Below are positions 8,862-16,887 of a DNA stretch of 35,799 nucleotides, in pieces; positions within the stretch are counted from its first letter, which is position 1; every line of letters starts with the position of its first letter. This DNA is from an uncultured Lentisphaerota bacterium (GTDB lineage: Bacteria; Verrucomicrobiota; Kiritimatiellia; CAIQIC01). Where the stretch lies: the NCBI GenBank assembly GCA_903912445.1, contig CAIWHP010000013.1, positions 1 to 35,799 of the forward strand, written 5' to 3'. The position numbers were made by a program, and so were the translations under genes. The notes below the pieces were generated by a model. It did not search any database. It was not told the origin of the DNA and saw nothing but the letters and a program-made list of their open reading frames with translations.

Positions 8862-10256
8862 TCAGTAAACCAACGCACGAAAATTTCTGACGCGATGAAA
8901 CGTGATCAGGTTCCCGTTATGTGCGGATTGTGCCCGCTCGTCGCCGCTGCGCGATAGGATCACCAGATCGTCACCATCGAAGTCCATGGAGGCATAATGC
9001 CGGGCTCCGCGATTTCCTGGACCGATCGCGACGAGGCCTGCGAAACACCAATCGACCATGTTTTTCGAGAAGTGAAGGACGAGCCGTTGCCGTTCGTTGT
9101 TGGGCAGCTGATGACGATCCTTCGGCAACGCGTCGGGCCGGGTCATGGAGTCGGTGGCTTGTGTGCCCAGGAGCCAATAGAGCCGCGTCTGCTCATCGTA
9201 GAGCACGTGGAAGCGCATCTGCCCGCCCGGAAAAGGCAAAAACAGTTGCGTCTTTCCTGACGGCGCGTGCACGAGTCCGGTCGTCATGGTCCCGTCGTCG
9301 TTCTCGACGACCTGGGCTATGGCCGCAAAGCCTGTGCCACCGGTGTGCGCCCGCATGAACAAATGAAACGTGCGCTGTTTGGGATCGAACCACAGATGAT
9401 TTGGATCGGTGATTTGGACCACATTCGACTCAAGCCAGCCCATCGGATGCATGGGCCGGCCCGGTGAGACTGGGTTGGCTTGTGGAAATCTTTGGGAGAA
9501 AAAAGGCACGCCAAAAAAGTCTAACGCGAGATCGTTTTGGCGATAACCAGGAATGAGATCGGCAAACGCCAATTCGGAGGCGTAGGTCCAGCTTGAGGGG
9601 AGGGTAAGGTCATCCTGCTCGCGCGCACGCATCAGGATTGGGGCCAGATTGCCGATCGTCCAACCGGATTTGTTGTCCTCATAAATGCGCCTCTCCATCA
9701 CGAGATAAACATTCCCTTTACCGTGCCAGACGTTGCAGGGCTGTGCATACCATTGTGTTTTCTTGGTCCCCAGGTCCGCAGGTTCAGACCAGTGCTCACC
9801 GCGGTCGTCAGACCGCATGATCTTCAAGTCTTTGTTGTATCCGAAGTAATAGATCGCTTTGCCGCTCTGAAAAAGCCGCGCTTGATTGAGGTTTGCGGTG
9901 GCGCGTGGCGTCCAGGTCAGTCCGCCATCATCGGAAGTGCAGATCCGGGCCCTTGGTTTGCCCTGCTCTCGCGAATCGTTACCTCCTCGCTCACTCGCAG
10001 CCACGAGACGTCCGCCATCCAAGCGAAGGATGCTGGGACAATTCAGTGGGGACGGAACGCCGGGTGTTTCGTCAAACACCACGTGGTCCGCCGCCAGGGC
10101 ACGCCTCGCGCCATGCGCTGAAACTTTCGTGGAGTCAGACCCCAACGATAAAGATCCGGTGCCGAGCAGAACCAAGCAGCCCATTGCAGCCAGCAATTGC
10201 AGGGAACCTCCGGCACCTGTTTTACGAAACCTTGTTGAGGGTTTGTTTTCAGTCAT
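8862..10256 (-). CDS. Sialidase-superfamily (BNR/Asp-box) secreted protein
   Basis: 464 residues with an N-terminal hydrophobic segment (about 18-40), probably an export signal. Two clear Asp-boxes follow: SDDGGLTW (108-115) and SDDRGEHW (149-156), the turn motif of six-bladed sialidase propellers. The place where true GH33 sialidases have the RIP arginine reads NCPSILRLDGGRLVAASE, without that arginine, so genuine sialidase activity is doubtful. It may be a glycosidase of another sialidase-fold family or a binding protein. The ATG at 10256 has a strong AAGGGGGG site. It lies 90 bases upstream of the PL8 gene and downstream of the GH29 fucosidase, inside the same operon, which points to the same substrate. 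Confidence 0.8.
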   Translation of the reverse strand: MTENKPSTRFRKTGAGGSLQLLAAMGCLVLLGTGSLSLGSDSTKVSAHGARRALAADHVVFDETPGVPSPLNCPSILRLDGGRLVAASERGGNDSREQGKPRARICTSDDGGLTWTPRATANLNQARLFQSGKAIYYFGYNKDLKIMRSDDRGEHWSEPADLGTKKTQWYAQPCNVWHGKGNVYLVMERRIYEDNKSGWTIGNLAPILMRAREQDDLTLPSSWTYASELAFADLIPGYRQNDLALDFFGVPFFSQRFPQANPVSPGRPMHPMGWLESNVVQITDPNHLWFDPKQRTFHLFMRAHTGGTGFAAIAQVVENDDGTMTTGLVHAPSGKTQLFLPFPGGQMRFHVLYDEQTRLYWLLGTQATDSMTRPDALPKDRHQLPNNERQRLVLHFSKNMVDWCFAGLVAIGPGNRGARHYASMDFDGDDLVILSRSGDERAQSAHNGNLITFHRVRNFRALVY

Positions 10257-10315
10257 GGCGCCCCCCTTGCTTTGCGTGGTTCATGGCCTTCAATTTGTGT
10301 CATTTGATTCGGCAG

Positions 10316-10393
10316 TTCCAGTCATTGGAAGCCATCGCGCCGTGGTTTCCAATGCTTGGAAAAATCTCCCGTCTGTTTTCCAAGCCTTGGGAA
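10316..10393. repeat. Array of three TTCCAA-N3-TTGGAA palindromes, 31-bp period
   Basis: Copies start at 10316 (one mismatch, TTCCAGTCATTGGAA), 10347 (perfect, TTCCAATGCTTGGAA) and 10378 (one inserted base, TTCCAAGCCTTGGGAA). Both intervals are exactly 31 bp. The array fills most of the 152-base spacer between GH29 and the sialidase-like gene. Confidence 0.88.
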
Positions 10394-10408
10394 TGGTGGC
10401 TCGCTGGC

Positions 10409-12364
10409 TCACTCGATTTTCTTCAGTTTGATCGAGCGGATGTTCAGCGCCTTCCATTGCGCGGCGTCGGCGGGGCGCAGGGTCAGTTCCTGTTGGCCGG
10501 CGGCGGTGATTTCGAGGCGGCCGAGTTTCAGTTTGTTGTAGGCGAACCAATCGGCCGTCCGGCTGGCGATGCCTGTGAGTTTCTGGCCGGCGCATTCCAT
10601 GACGAACGCGGTCTTGTCGCTGGACGCGGCGCTATAGGTGAGGGTGACTTCGTACGCGGCCTTGGCCGGGAACTTGATCTGCCACGAGGGCCAGTCGGCA
10701 GGCTTGTCCCAGGCGGCGAGATATTTGTGATCGTGCCGCTCCTCGACGCGGAGCTTCGCCCCGTGCAGTTCGGCCGCGTCGGGATCGAGCACGATGGAGC
10801 CATCGGTTTCCGGCGCGATGGCCGTTTCGATTGCCAGCGGCACCGGTTGGAGTGCCTCACCGAGGATCTTGAGCGTGACGGCGTGCGCGCAGGGCGGTTG
10901 GGTCGGCAGTTCCACTTCCAGTCCGGCGTCGGTCTGTGTCCACTTCAGTTGGCCGGCGTGGCCGAGCAGGCTGGCGCCGGTCACCTTGCCCGCCGGCGCG
11001 GCGAGCGAGCGCACCAGCAACATGCCCGACTTGGGCCAGCCGAGCGCGAGGGCATAGAGTGTCTTTCCGTCTTTGGATTGCGTGAAACGGATGTCGGACG
11101 GCTTGTAGTTGCCTGTATCATTGAGTCCGCCAAAGTGCCCCTTGCCCAGTTTGGTCGGGCCTTCGCCATAGACTTTCCAGGGACGTGTCGCGTAGATGGC
11201 TTCGCCGTTGACCGGCATCCACGTCGCCAGGTCGGCCAGGATGGTTTCCGCCTCCTGATCCAACGTGCCGTCGGCGTGCTGGGGAAAGTTCAAGAGCAGG
11301 TTGCCGTTCTTGCTGACGATATCAATCAGCATGTGGATCACGGCCGCGGAGCTTTTATATTTGTAGCCGGCCGTGTAGTACCAGTTGCCGATGCACGTGT
11401 CGGTCTGCCACGGTTCGGGGTTGATCCCTTCCATGACCCCGCGTTCCAGGTCGCGCACCCAACGGCCTTCCGCGTCCTGCTTGCAGTTATAGACAGCCTC
11501 CAGCTTGCCGCCGTGTTGCTGGATGTTGTCGTTGTAGAAATGCGCCAACATCTGCCGTCCGGCTTCCGCAGGATACGGCAGCGGGCTGTCGGAGTAGAGC
11601 AGGTCGGGATGATAACGGTCGACGATCTCCTCGATGCGTTGGCCCCATTTGATTTTGTGGGCGGCGGGCACATCCTCGCCGTAATACCGGAAGCTCGGCT
11701 TCTCGTTGCCGCTCCAGTAGAGGTCCGCGTAGCGCGGGTCATTGCCATCATAGGGCACGCCGGCCAGCGGCCCGGTTTTGTCGGCGCCTTTGGTGGCGCT
11801 GTAGAACCACCAGCTCGCGGCGAGGTGCTCCGTGATGCCGAAGCGTAAACCTTCTTTCGTCGCCGCCTGCTGCCACCGGGCGACCACGTCGCATTTCGGC
11901 CCCATCCCCGCGGCGTTCCAGCGGCAGAGTTTCGAGTCGTAGAGCGCAAAGTTGTCGTGATGCACGCCGAGGCTGACGAAGTATTTCGCGCCGGCCTTTT
12001 TGTAGAGCGCCATCAAGCGCTCCGGGTCCCACTTCTCCGCCGTCCACAACGGGATGATGTCCTTGAAACCGAACTTGGACGGATGCCCGTAATGCTCGAG
12101 GTGATATTTGTTGGCGCGCGATGGACCGGTGGGCACGCCCTTCTTGTCATCGAAGCCATCGTGTTCATAGAGACGCCGGGCATACCAGGAGTCCTGTTCC
12201 GGCACGCACTGCGGTCCCCAGTGCGCCCAGATGCCGAACTTCGCATCACGGAACCATTCCGGGCACTGGTACTGCTTAAGCGAGTCGTCGGTGGGCTGGA
12301 ACGGACCGGTCTCCGCCCGCGCCACCCCCGCCATCAAACCGAGAGCCAGCAGCAACTTCTTCAT
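10409..12364 (-). CDS. GH29 alpha-L-fucosidase
   Basis: Secreted retaining alpha-L-fucosidase of 651 residues with a signal peptide (MKKLLLALGLMAGVARA). The catalytic TIM barrel shows the family segments WFRDAKFGIWAHWGPQCVP (37-55), AKYFVSLGVHHDNFALYDS (126-144) and YHPDLLYSDS (251-260), in which D259 is the expected nucleophile. NGNLLLNFPQHADG and NGEAIYATRPW close the domain, and a C-terminal beta-sandwich completes it. The frame reaches back to 12457, but the ATG at 12364 starts the signal peptide and has GGA nine to ten bases upstream. It is the first gene of the glycan operon and lies just downstream of two operator-like sites at 12434-12518, so it is the most probable point of control. 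Confidence 0.93.
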   Translation of the reverse strand: MKKLLLALGLMAGVARAETGPFQPTDDSLKQYQCPEWFRDAKFGIWAHWGPQCVPEQDSWYARRLYEHDGFDDKKGVPTGPSRANKYHLEHYGHPSKFGFKDIIPLWTAEKWDPERLMALYKKAGAKYFVSLGVHHDNFALYDSKLCRWNAAGMGPKCDVVARWQQAATKEGLRFGITEHLAASWWFYSATKGADKTGPLAGVPYDGNDPRYADLYWSGNEKPSFRYYGEDVPAAHKIKWGQRIEEIVDRYHPDLLYSDSPLPYPAEAGRQMLAHFYNDNIQQHGGKLEAVYNCKQDAEGRWVRDLERGVMEGINPEPWQTDTCIGNWYYTAGYKYKSSAAVIHMLIDIVSKNGNLLLNFPQHADGTLDQEAETILADLATWMPVNGEAIYATRPWKVYGEGPTKLGKGHFGGLNDTGNYKPSDIRFTQSKDGKTLYALALGWPKSGMLLVRSLAAPAGKVTGASLLGHAGQLKWTQTDAGLEVELPTQPPCAHAVTLKILGEALQPVPLAIETAIAPETDGSIVLDPDAAELHGAKLRVEERHDHKYLAAWDKPADWPSWQIKFPAKAAYEVTLTYSAASSDKTAFVMECAGQKLTGIASRTADWFAYNKLKLGRLEITAAGQQELTLRPADAAQWKALNIRSIKLKKIE

Positions 12365-12433
12365 GGACCCATCCTTTCCGGATAAACTGCGCACATCACC
12401 AACAGGAAAATAGACGGGCGCGTGTTTCGATGA

Positions 12434-12471
12434 CATGCCAATTCTTGACCAAACCATGTCAATTATTGACC
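12434..12471. promoter_or_regulatory. Two direct repeats 21 bp apart, operator-like
   Basis: CATGCCAATTCTTGACC (12434-12450) and CATGTCAATTATTGACC (12455-12471) match at 15 of 17 positions and are offset by exactly 21 bp, two helical turns. They lie 70-107 bases upstream of the GH29 start in the divergent spacer. Paired direct repeats at this spacing are typical of AraC-family activator sites. No such regulator is encoded in the window. Confidence 0.6.
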
Positions 12472-12494
12472 TGCGCTCGGGCGGGGCGCCGGCC

Positions 12495-12518
12495 TCGCAC
12501 AGTTGTACAAGTGTGCGA
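12495..12518. promoter_or_regulatory. 24-bp near-perfect palindrome, operator-like
   Basis: Outer arms TCGCACA and TGTGCGA enclose a palindromic core TTGTACAA. Only one symmetric base pair (the G on each side of the core) breaks the dyad. It sits between the diverging GH29 and nucleoside-transporter genes and has no T-tract, so a repressor site fits better than a terminator. Confidence 0.6.
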
Positions 12519-12626
12519 TTACGGCGCCGTCGGTCAGATGGTGTGCCCTGCGCCCATCAAAGGCGGTTCCACTTGGGCCCGGTTCTGCTAGAGTGCCGCG
12601 CAGGCGCGGTGCCGCGGGAGCGAACG

Positions 12627-13925
12627 ATGGATCGTTATAACCTGATCAGTTTTGGCAGCCTCTTTGTGTTGATCTTTCTCGGCTGGCTGCTTTCGAGCAA
12701 CCGCCGGGTGTTCAACTTCCGCGCGGTGTTCTGGGGCGTCGCGCTGCAGCTGGTGTTCGGCGCCTTCATCTTTTTCGTGCCGGCGGGCGCGCAGGTGTTC
12801 CTGTGGCTGAACGACGCGCTGACGAAGGTGCTCGACGCCGCGCAGGCGGGCATCAAGTTCTGCTTCGGCCCGCTCGCCGCGGGGCCCGGCCAGCCGGGCT
12901 CGCTCGGCTTCATCCTCGCCCTCCAGGCGCTGCCGACCATCGTCTTCTTCGCGACGCTAATGGACGTGCTCTACTACCTGCGGGTGATGGAGTACGTCGT
13001 GATGGGCTTCACCAGGCTGTTCTCCAAGCTGCTGCGCATCAGCGGCGCGGAGGCGCTGTGCACGGCGAGCAACATCTTCGTCGGCGTCGAGGCCTCCGTC
13101 GTCGTGCGCCCCTACCTGGCCACCATGACCCGTTCGGAGTTGGGGCTCGTGCTGACCTCCGGTTTCGCGACGGTCGCCTCGAGCACGCTCGGCCTCTACG
13201 TGATGCTGCTCCACCAGACGTTCCCGACCATCGCGGGCCACCTGATGAGCGCCTCGCTGCTGGGCGCACCCGCGGCCATCGTCATGTCCAAGCTGCTGCT
13301 GCCGGAGACGGAGCAGCCGGAGACGCTCGGACAGATTGTACCGCCGCATTACGAGAGGCCGTCGAGCCTGATCGAGGCCGCGATCAACGGCGCGCATGCC
13401 GGCGGGCGGCTGGTCATGGGCATCATCGTCCTGCTGCTCGCATTTCTCGGGCTGATGGAACTGCTGAACCTCTCGCTCGATGGCGTCGCCGCGCTGGCGG
13501 AAAAAGTCTTCCACGTCCACTGCAACCTGCGGCTGGAAAACCTGCTCGCCTATGTCTTCTATCCCCTGGCGCTGCTGATCGGCGTGCCGCCGGCCGACGC
13601 GTGGGAGGTCGGTCGCCTGCTCGGCATGCGGCTGGTGCTGACCGAGATCCCGGCCTACCAGGAGCTCGCACGGCTGATGACGACCGGCGGGCTGCACTAC
13701 GGCCGCAGCGCCGTGCTGGCGAGCTACGCGCTCTGCGGCTTCGCGCATGTCGCCAGCGTCGCGATCTTCGTCGGCGGCACCGCCGCGCTCGCGCCGAACC
13801 AGACGAAGAACCTCGCGGCCGTCGCCTTCCGCGCTCTGCTCGCGGCGACGCTCGCCTGCCTGATGATCGCCGCCATCGCCGGCACGTTCTACGGTCATGG
13901 TGTGCTGGTGCTCACCGTAAAGTGA
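12627..13925 (+). CDS. NupC-type concentrative nucleoside transporter
   Basis: Integral inner-membrane protein of 432 residues that should import nucleosides with a cation gradient. The N-terminal NupC helices (FVLIFLGWLL, VFWGVALQLVFGAFIFFV) are followed by the gate region and the core segment GVEASVVVRPYLATMTRSEL. This matches the CNT-family consensus around the nucleoside-binding helix hairpin, although the usual GQTE is GVEA here. The C-terminal part repeats hydrophobic helices and includes CGFAHVASVAIFVGG. The frame opens at 12435, but that stretch is not membrane-like. The ATG at 12627 has GGGAG seven bases upstream. It is divergent from the GH29 operon. Confidence 0.9.
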   Translation: MDRYNLISFGSLFVLIFLGWLLSSNRRVFNFRAVFWGVALQLVFGAFIFFVPAGAQVFLWLNDALTKVLDAAQAGIKFCFGPLAAGPGQPGSLGFILALQALPTIVFFATLMDVLYYLRVMEYVVMGFTRLFSKLLRISGAEALCTASNIFVGVEASVVVRPYLATMTRSELGLVLTSGFATVASSTLGLYVMLLHQTFPTIAGHLMSASLLGAPAAIVMSKLLLPETEQPETLGQIVPPHYERPSSLIEAAINGAHAGGRLVMGIIVLLLAFLGLMELLNLSLDGVAALAEKVFHVHCNLRLENLLAYVFYPLALLIGVPPADAWEVGRLLGMRLVLTEIPAYQELARLMTTGGLHYGRSAVLASYALCGFAHVASVAIFVGGTAALAPNQTKNLAAVAFRALLAATLACLMIAAIAGTFYGHGVLVLTVK

Positions 13926-14206
13926 CAATCCGTGGGGGCTGGCGCGGCCGGGAAGCGGTCTCCTGCGTGCCGCCATTCAGATCTTTTCTGATTCTCCAGC
14001 AACAGGTTGCAACGCAGTCAGGACCACAGATCCGGCTGCTGGCGCTGGCTTTTCTGGGCGGGGAAGCCACCGGCTCCGGTCGCCCCTGCGCGGGCGCCCG
14101 GGAACAGCCGACCAGGAAACCGCCGTTGGGGCGACATTTGCGCTTGTCGGAGAGGGGGCGCTTCCGTATAGTCCCCGCGCTTTAGCAGTCAGACAGGAGC
14201 AGTGAT
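13926..14206. other. Spacer between nucleoside transporter and rpmB
   Basis: Holds the candidate rpmB promoter at its right end. I see no convincing terminator or small gene in the remainder. Confidence 0.5.
14144..14172 (+). promoter_or_regulatory. Candidate sigma-70 promoter of rpmB
   Basis: TTGTCG-N17-TATAGT, ending 35 bases before the rpmB ATG. Confidence 0.6.
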
Positions 14207-14434
14207 ATGGCATTCAAGTGTGACATTTGTGGCAAGGGTCCGCGCGCGGGCAATCGCATCATCCGGCACGGCCTGGAGAAGAAAAAAGGCGGCATCGGCC
14301 TGCATACGACGGGAATCACGGCGCGCCGTTTCCTGCCGAACCTGCAGTCGGTCCACGTCCGCGAGGGCGGCACCGTGCTGACGAAGCGCGTGTGCACGGG
14401 CTGTCTCAAGGCTGGCAAGATCGTCAAAGCCTGA
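14207..14434 (+). CDS. rpmB: 50S ribosomal protein L28
   Basis: A 75-residue L28 of the zinc-binding type: CDIC (C5, C8) near the N-terminus and CTGC (C63, C66) near the C-terminus form the metal site. The centre shows the family pattern ITARRFLPNLQSVHV. It binds 23S rRNA in the large subunit. AGGAG lies eight bases before the ATG. gltA starts 34 bases after its stop, so the two may share a transcript. L33, the usual partner of L28, is not adjacent. Confidence 0.96.
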   Translation: MAFKCDICGKGPRAGNRIIRHGLEKKKGGIGLHTTGITARRFLPNLQSVHVREGGTVLTKRVCTGCLKAGKIVKA

Positions 14435-14468
14435 CGCCTGCCGCTGCGTTGGCGCCGGAGTACCCGCC

Positions 14469-15767
14469 ATGGCAGACGAAATTAAAACCAAGACCGCTGA
14501 ACTCCGTGTCGACGGCAAGGTGCTGACCTTGCCCACGATGGAGGACAGCGCCGGCTTCCGGGCGGTGGACATCCGCAGCCTCTGGCGGGACGCCCGCGTC
14601 TACACCTATGACCCGGGCTTCGGCTGCACGGTCTCCTGCCAGAGCGCGATCAGCCATGTCGATGGCGAGAAGGGCCAGCTCCTCTACCGCGGTTACCCGA
14701 TCGAGGTACTCACCGAGCACTGCACCTTCGTCGAGGTCGCCTACCTGCTGATCCACGGCACGCTGCCGAACCACGAGCAGTCGGAAAAATTCTCCGCTCT
14801 GTTCAACCGGCACTCGATGATCCACGAGGACATGCGCACGTTCTTCCGGCGCTACCCGGAGCGCGCGCACCCGATGGCCGTGCTCTCGGCGATGGTCGTC
14901 TCGCTTTCCAGCTTCTATCCCGAGGTCGAGAAGACCGACGAGGACATCGATATCGCCGCCACGCGCCTGCTGTCCAAGCTGCGCACCATCGCGGCGTTTT
15001 CCTACAAGAAGTCCATCGGCGAGCCCGTCAGCCAGCCGAGCTACAAGCTGTCCTACTGCGCCAACTTCCTGAACATGATGTTCAGCTCGCCGGTGGTGGA
15101 CTACCAGGTCGACCCGGTGATGGTCCGCGCGATGAACCAGCTGCTGATCCTGCACGCCGACCACGGCCAGAACTGCTCGACCAGCACCGTGCGCCTCGTC
15201 GGCAGCAGCGGCGCGAACCTCTACGCCTCGATCTGCGCCGGCATCTGCGCCCTCTGGGGCCCGCTGCACGGCGGCGCCAACCAGGAGGTCGTCGAGATGC
15301 TCCAGCGCATCCAGCGCGAGGGGGGCAGCGTGGACCAGGCCATCGAACAGGCCAAGGACCGGGTGAACCCGCGCCGGCTGATGGGCTTCGGCCACCGTAT
15401 CTACAAGACCTACGACCCGCGCGCGGCCATCGCCAAGAAGATCTGCCACGAGGTCCTCGCGCGGCTCGGCAAGCACGACCAGCTGCTCGACATCGCCATC
15501 GAGCTCGAAACCAAGGCGCTGGCCGACCCCTACTTCGTCGAGCGCAAGCTCTACCCGAACGTGGACTTCTACACCGGCATCACCTATCGCGCGATGGGCT
15601 TCCCGACGGACATGTACACCGTGCTCTTCGCGCTCGGCCGGCTCCCCGGCTGGATCGCGCAGTGGCAGGAGCTCAAGCGCGACCCGCACCAGCGCATCGG
15701 CCGCCCGATGCAGCTCTACACCGGCGAGATGAACCCCGCGTTCGTGCCGATCGCCCAGCGCTCCTGA
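14469..15767 (+). CDS. gltA: Citrate synthase
   Basis: 432-residue hexameric-type (type II) citrate synthase that condenses acetyl-CoA and oxaloacetate to citrate in the TCA cycle. It has the N-terminal domain found in the E. coli enzyme, including DPGFGCTVSCQSAI and YRGYPIE. The catalytic triad is visible: H267 in GPLHGGANQ, H309 in GFGHRIYK and D366 in VDFYTG. The full length and intact core argue for a working enzyme. A CGGAG lies upstream of the ATG. The final third keeps GRLPGWIAQWQE and the C-terminal RIGRPMQLYTG. A 2-methylcitrate synthase is less likely because no propionate genes are adjacent. Confidence 0.97.
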   Translation: MADEIKTKTAELRVDGKVLTLPTMEDSAGFRAVDIRSLWRDARVYTYDPGFGCTVSCQSAISHVDGEKGQLLYRGYPIEVLTEHCTFVEVAYLLIHGTLPNHEQSEKFSALFNRHSMIHEDMRTFFRRYPERAHPMAVLSAMVVSLSSFYPEVEKTDEDIDIAATRLLSKLRTIAAFSYKKSIGEPVSQPSYKLSYCANFLNMMFSSPVVDYQVDPVMVRAMNQLLILHADHGQNCSTSTVRLVGSSGANLYASICAGICALWGPLHGGANQEVVEMLQRIQREGGSVDQAIEQAKDRVNPRRLMGFGHRIYKTYDPRAAIAKKICHEVLARLGKHDQLLDIAIELETKALADPYFVERKLYPNVDFYTGITYRAMGFPTDMYTVLFALGRLPGWIAQWQELKRDPHQRIGRPMQLYTGEMNPAFVPIAQRS

Positions 15768-15812
15768 GCCGCGCCGCGGCGGCCTGCAGTTTTGGCTGGA
15801 GGTGGGTGGCGT

Positions 15813-16049
15813 ATGACACAGTGGGAATACCAGACGATTTCGCTCGCACAGGCGCTGGGCCTGACCGGCAACGGCGCGCTCGATGTGCCCACGATGCAGG
15901 TGTGGCTGAACCGGCTCGGCGCCGAGGGCTGGGAGCTGGTTTCCGTTTTTACCACCGACAGCGGCGGCTACAGCCGCTTCGTCAACTGCGTCTTCAAGCG
16001 CCCCATCATCCCCACCCCACCGCCGCCACTGCCCCCGGGTGAAAAATGA
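15813..16049 (+). CDS. DUF4177-like small protein
   Basis: 78 residues built round the DUF4177 pattern: WEYQTI near the start, LNRLGAEGWELVSVF in the middle and FKRP near the end, followed by a proline-rich tail. No enzymatic role is known for the family. The ATG at 15813 has GGAGG nine to ten bases upstream; a TTG further upstream (15792) is in frame but less likely. Its TGA overlaps the ATG of the following lipoprotein in an ATGA, so the two are probably made together. Confidence 0.8.
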   Translation: MTQWEYQTISLAQALGLTGNGALDVPTMQVWLNRLGAEGWELVSVFTTDSGGYSRFVNCVFKRPIIPTPPPPLPPGEK

Positions 16050-16432
16050 AAACCATTCCACTGCTGTTAATGGCGCTGTTGCTGGCCGGTTGCGTCGCGT
16101 CGCAGGTGAACACCTCGCTCGCAGAACGACAGCAGAAGTATCTTGCCGACCTGCCACAAGAGCGTCAGCGCCCGTGGGGGCCGTGCGAATGTACCTACCA
16201 CTTCCTCGCCGATACCGGCGCGGCCGGCGTGCCGGTGGTTGTGCAGGCGCTGGACAGTTTTGGCGGCAAGACGAACGAGTCCATGCGCGCGCAGCTGGTA
16301 AGCGGCGCGTGGCACTACAGCCAAGGCACCAACACCCTCGTCGCGCCGATCATGGACCGCGCCGCCCGCGACAGCGCCACCAACGTGCAGGCCGTCGCCA
16401 AACACTGGTTCGACAAGCAGCGGAAAAAATAA
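16046..16432 (+). CDS. Small putative lipoprotein
   Basis: 128 residues beginning with a lipoprotein signal peptide, MKTIPLLLMALLLAGC, with a good lipobox (LAGC, C16), so it should be acylated and attached to a membrane. The mature part has a conserved-looking WGPCECTYHFLADTG and ends in a basic tail. I do not recognise a family. It is translationally coupled to the DUF4177 gene (4-nt overlap), which suggests they act in the same envelope process. Confidence 0.75.
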   Translation: MKTIPLLLMALLLAGCVASQVNTSLAERQQKYLADLPQERQRPWGPCECTYHFLADTGAAGVPVVVQALDSFGGKTNESMRAQLVSGAWHYSQGTNTLVAPIMDRAARDSATNVQAVAKHWFDKQRKK

Positions 16433-16517
16433 TCACGGCAGAAGAGTTGCCGCAAAGGCGCCCAGCCCGGCGGAAGGCGCCAAGCAGAAACCACCGCTGG
16501 CAGGTAGGGCCGGCGCG

Positions 16518-16542
16518 CCTGTGGTGAGCTTGTCGAACCACC
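16518..16542. repeat. CTGTGGTGAGCTTGTCGAAC-type repeat, copy 1
   Basis: Shares 21 of 22 bases with the copy at 20141-20167 over its central part; GTGGT and ACCAC arms frame a short loop. Confidence 0.8.
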
Positions 16543-16589
16543 GCGTCGTCCGCCAGACAAACCAAAGCCAGCCAAGCCCCAACCAACTT

Positions 16590-16666
16590 TTCCAATGGTT
16601 GGAAACGAGATCCGCGATTTTTCCTAGCCTTGGAAAAATCTGGCGCGCGATTCCCAAGGCTTGGAC
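16590..16666. repeat. Array of three TTCCAA-N3-TTGGAA palindromes, 31-bp period
   Basis: Copies start at 16590 (perfect, TTCCAATGGTTGGAA), 16621 (one mismatch, TTCCTAGCCTTGGAA) and 16652 (two mismatches at the ends, centred on CCAAGGCTTGG). Both intervals are 31 bp. Confidence 0.85.
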
Positions 16667-16842
16667 GATTTTTTGAAGGAAGAAAGCTGGCTGGCTGGAA
16701 CGGAAAGCTTTCTTCCCCCGCCGTCCTGCTTTCCGCATTCAATCCGGCCGCTAGCAGGGGCGTCCTCCGCTGCGGAGGACTGCGCCCGAGGGGTGGCGCA
16801 CGCGCTACCAGCGGACGCCGCGGCGCGGCGTCCCTGCCGCAC

Positions 16843-16882
16843 AAAAAAACCGGCCGGATTTCCGTGAGGAAACCCGGCCGGT
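16843..16882 (-). terminator. Intrinsic terminator of ppdK
   Basis: Reading the minus strand, a 15-base stem with one mismatch (left arm ACCGGCCGGGTTTCC, loop TCAC) is followed directly by seven T. It lies about 60 bases past the ppdK stop. Confidence 0.92.
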
Positions 16883-16887
16883 ACGCA

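Larger units (their letters stand above)
16433..16842. other. Repeat-rich spacer between convergent genes
   Basis: No gene is supported here. It contains an AGGTAGGG-led GC palindrome (16502-16519), a GTGGT...ACCAC repeat (16518-16542), the three-copy palindrome array at 16590-16666, a 19-base hairpin (16762-16780, arms GTCCTCCGC/GCGGAGGAC) and a 21-base hairpin (16813-16833, arms GGACGCCGC/GCGGCGTCC). Confidence 0.75.

Noticed and set aside
9893-11848. 651-codon plus-strand frame over GH29
   Set aside because: Shadow; it crosses the palindrome array and antisense of two real genes.
14424-16157. 577-codon minus-strand frame over gltA
   Set aside because: Shadow of citrate synthase; no recognisable domain.
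16683-16700. Fourth palindrome copy in the 16.6-kb array
   Set aside because: Only GGAA remains at the expected 31-bp position; the TTCC half is absent.
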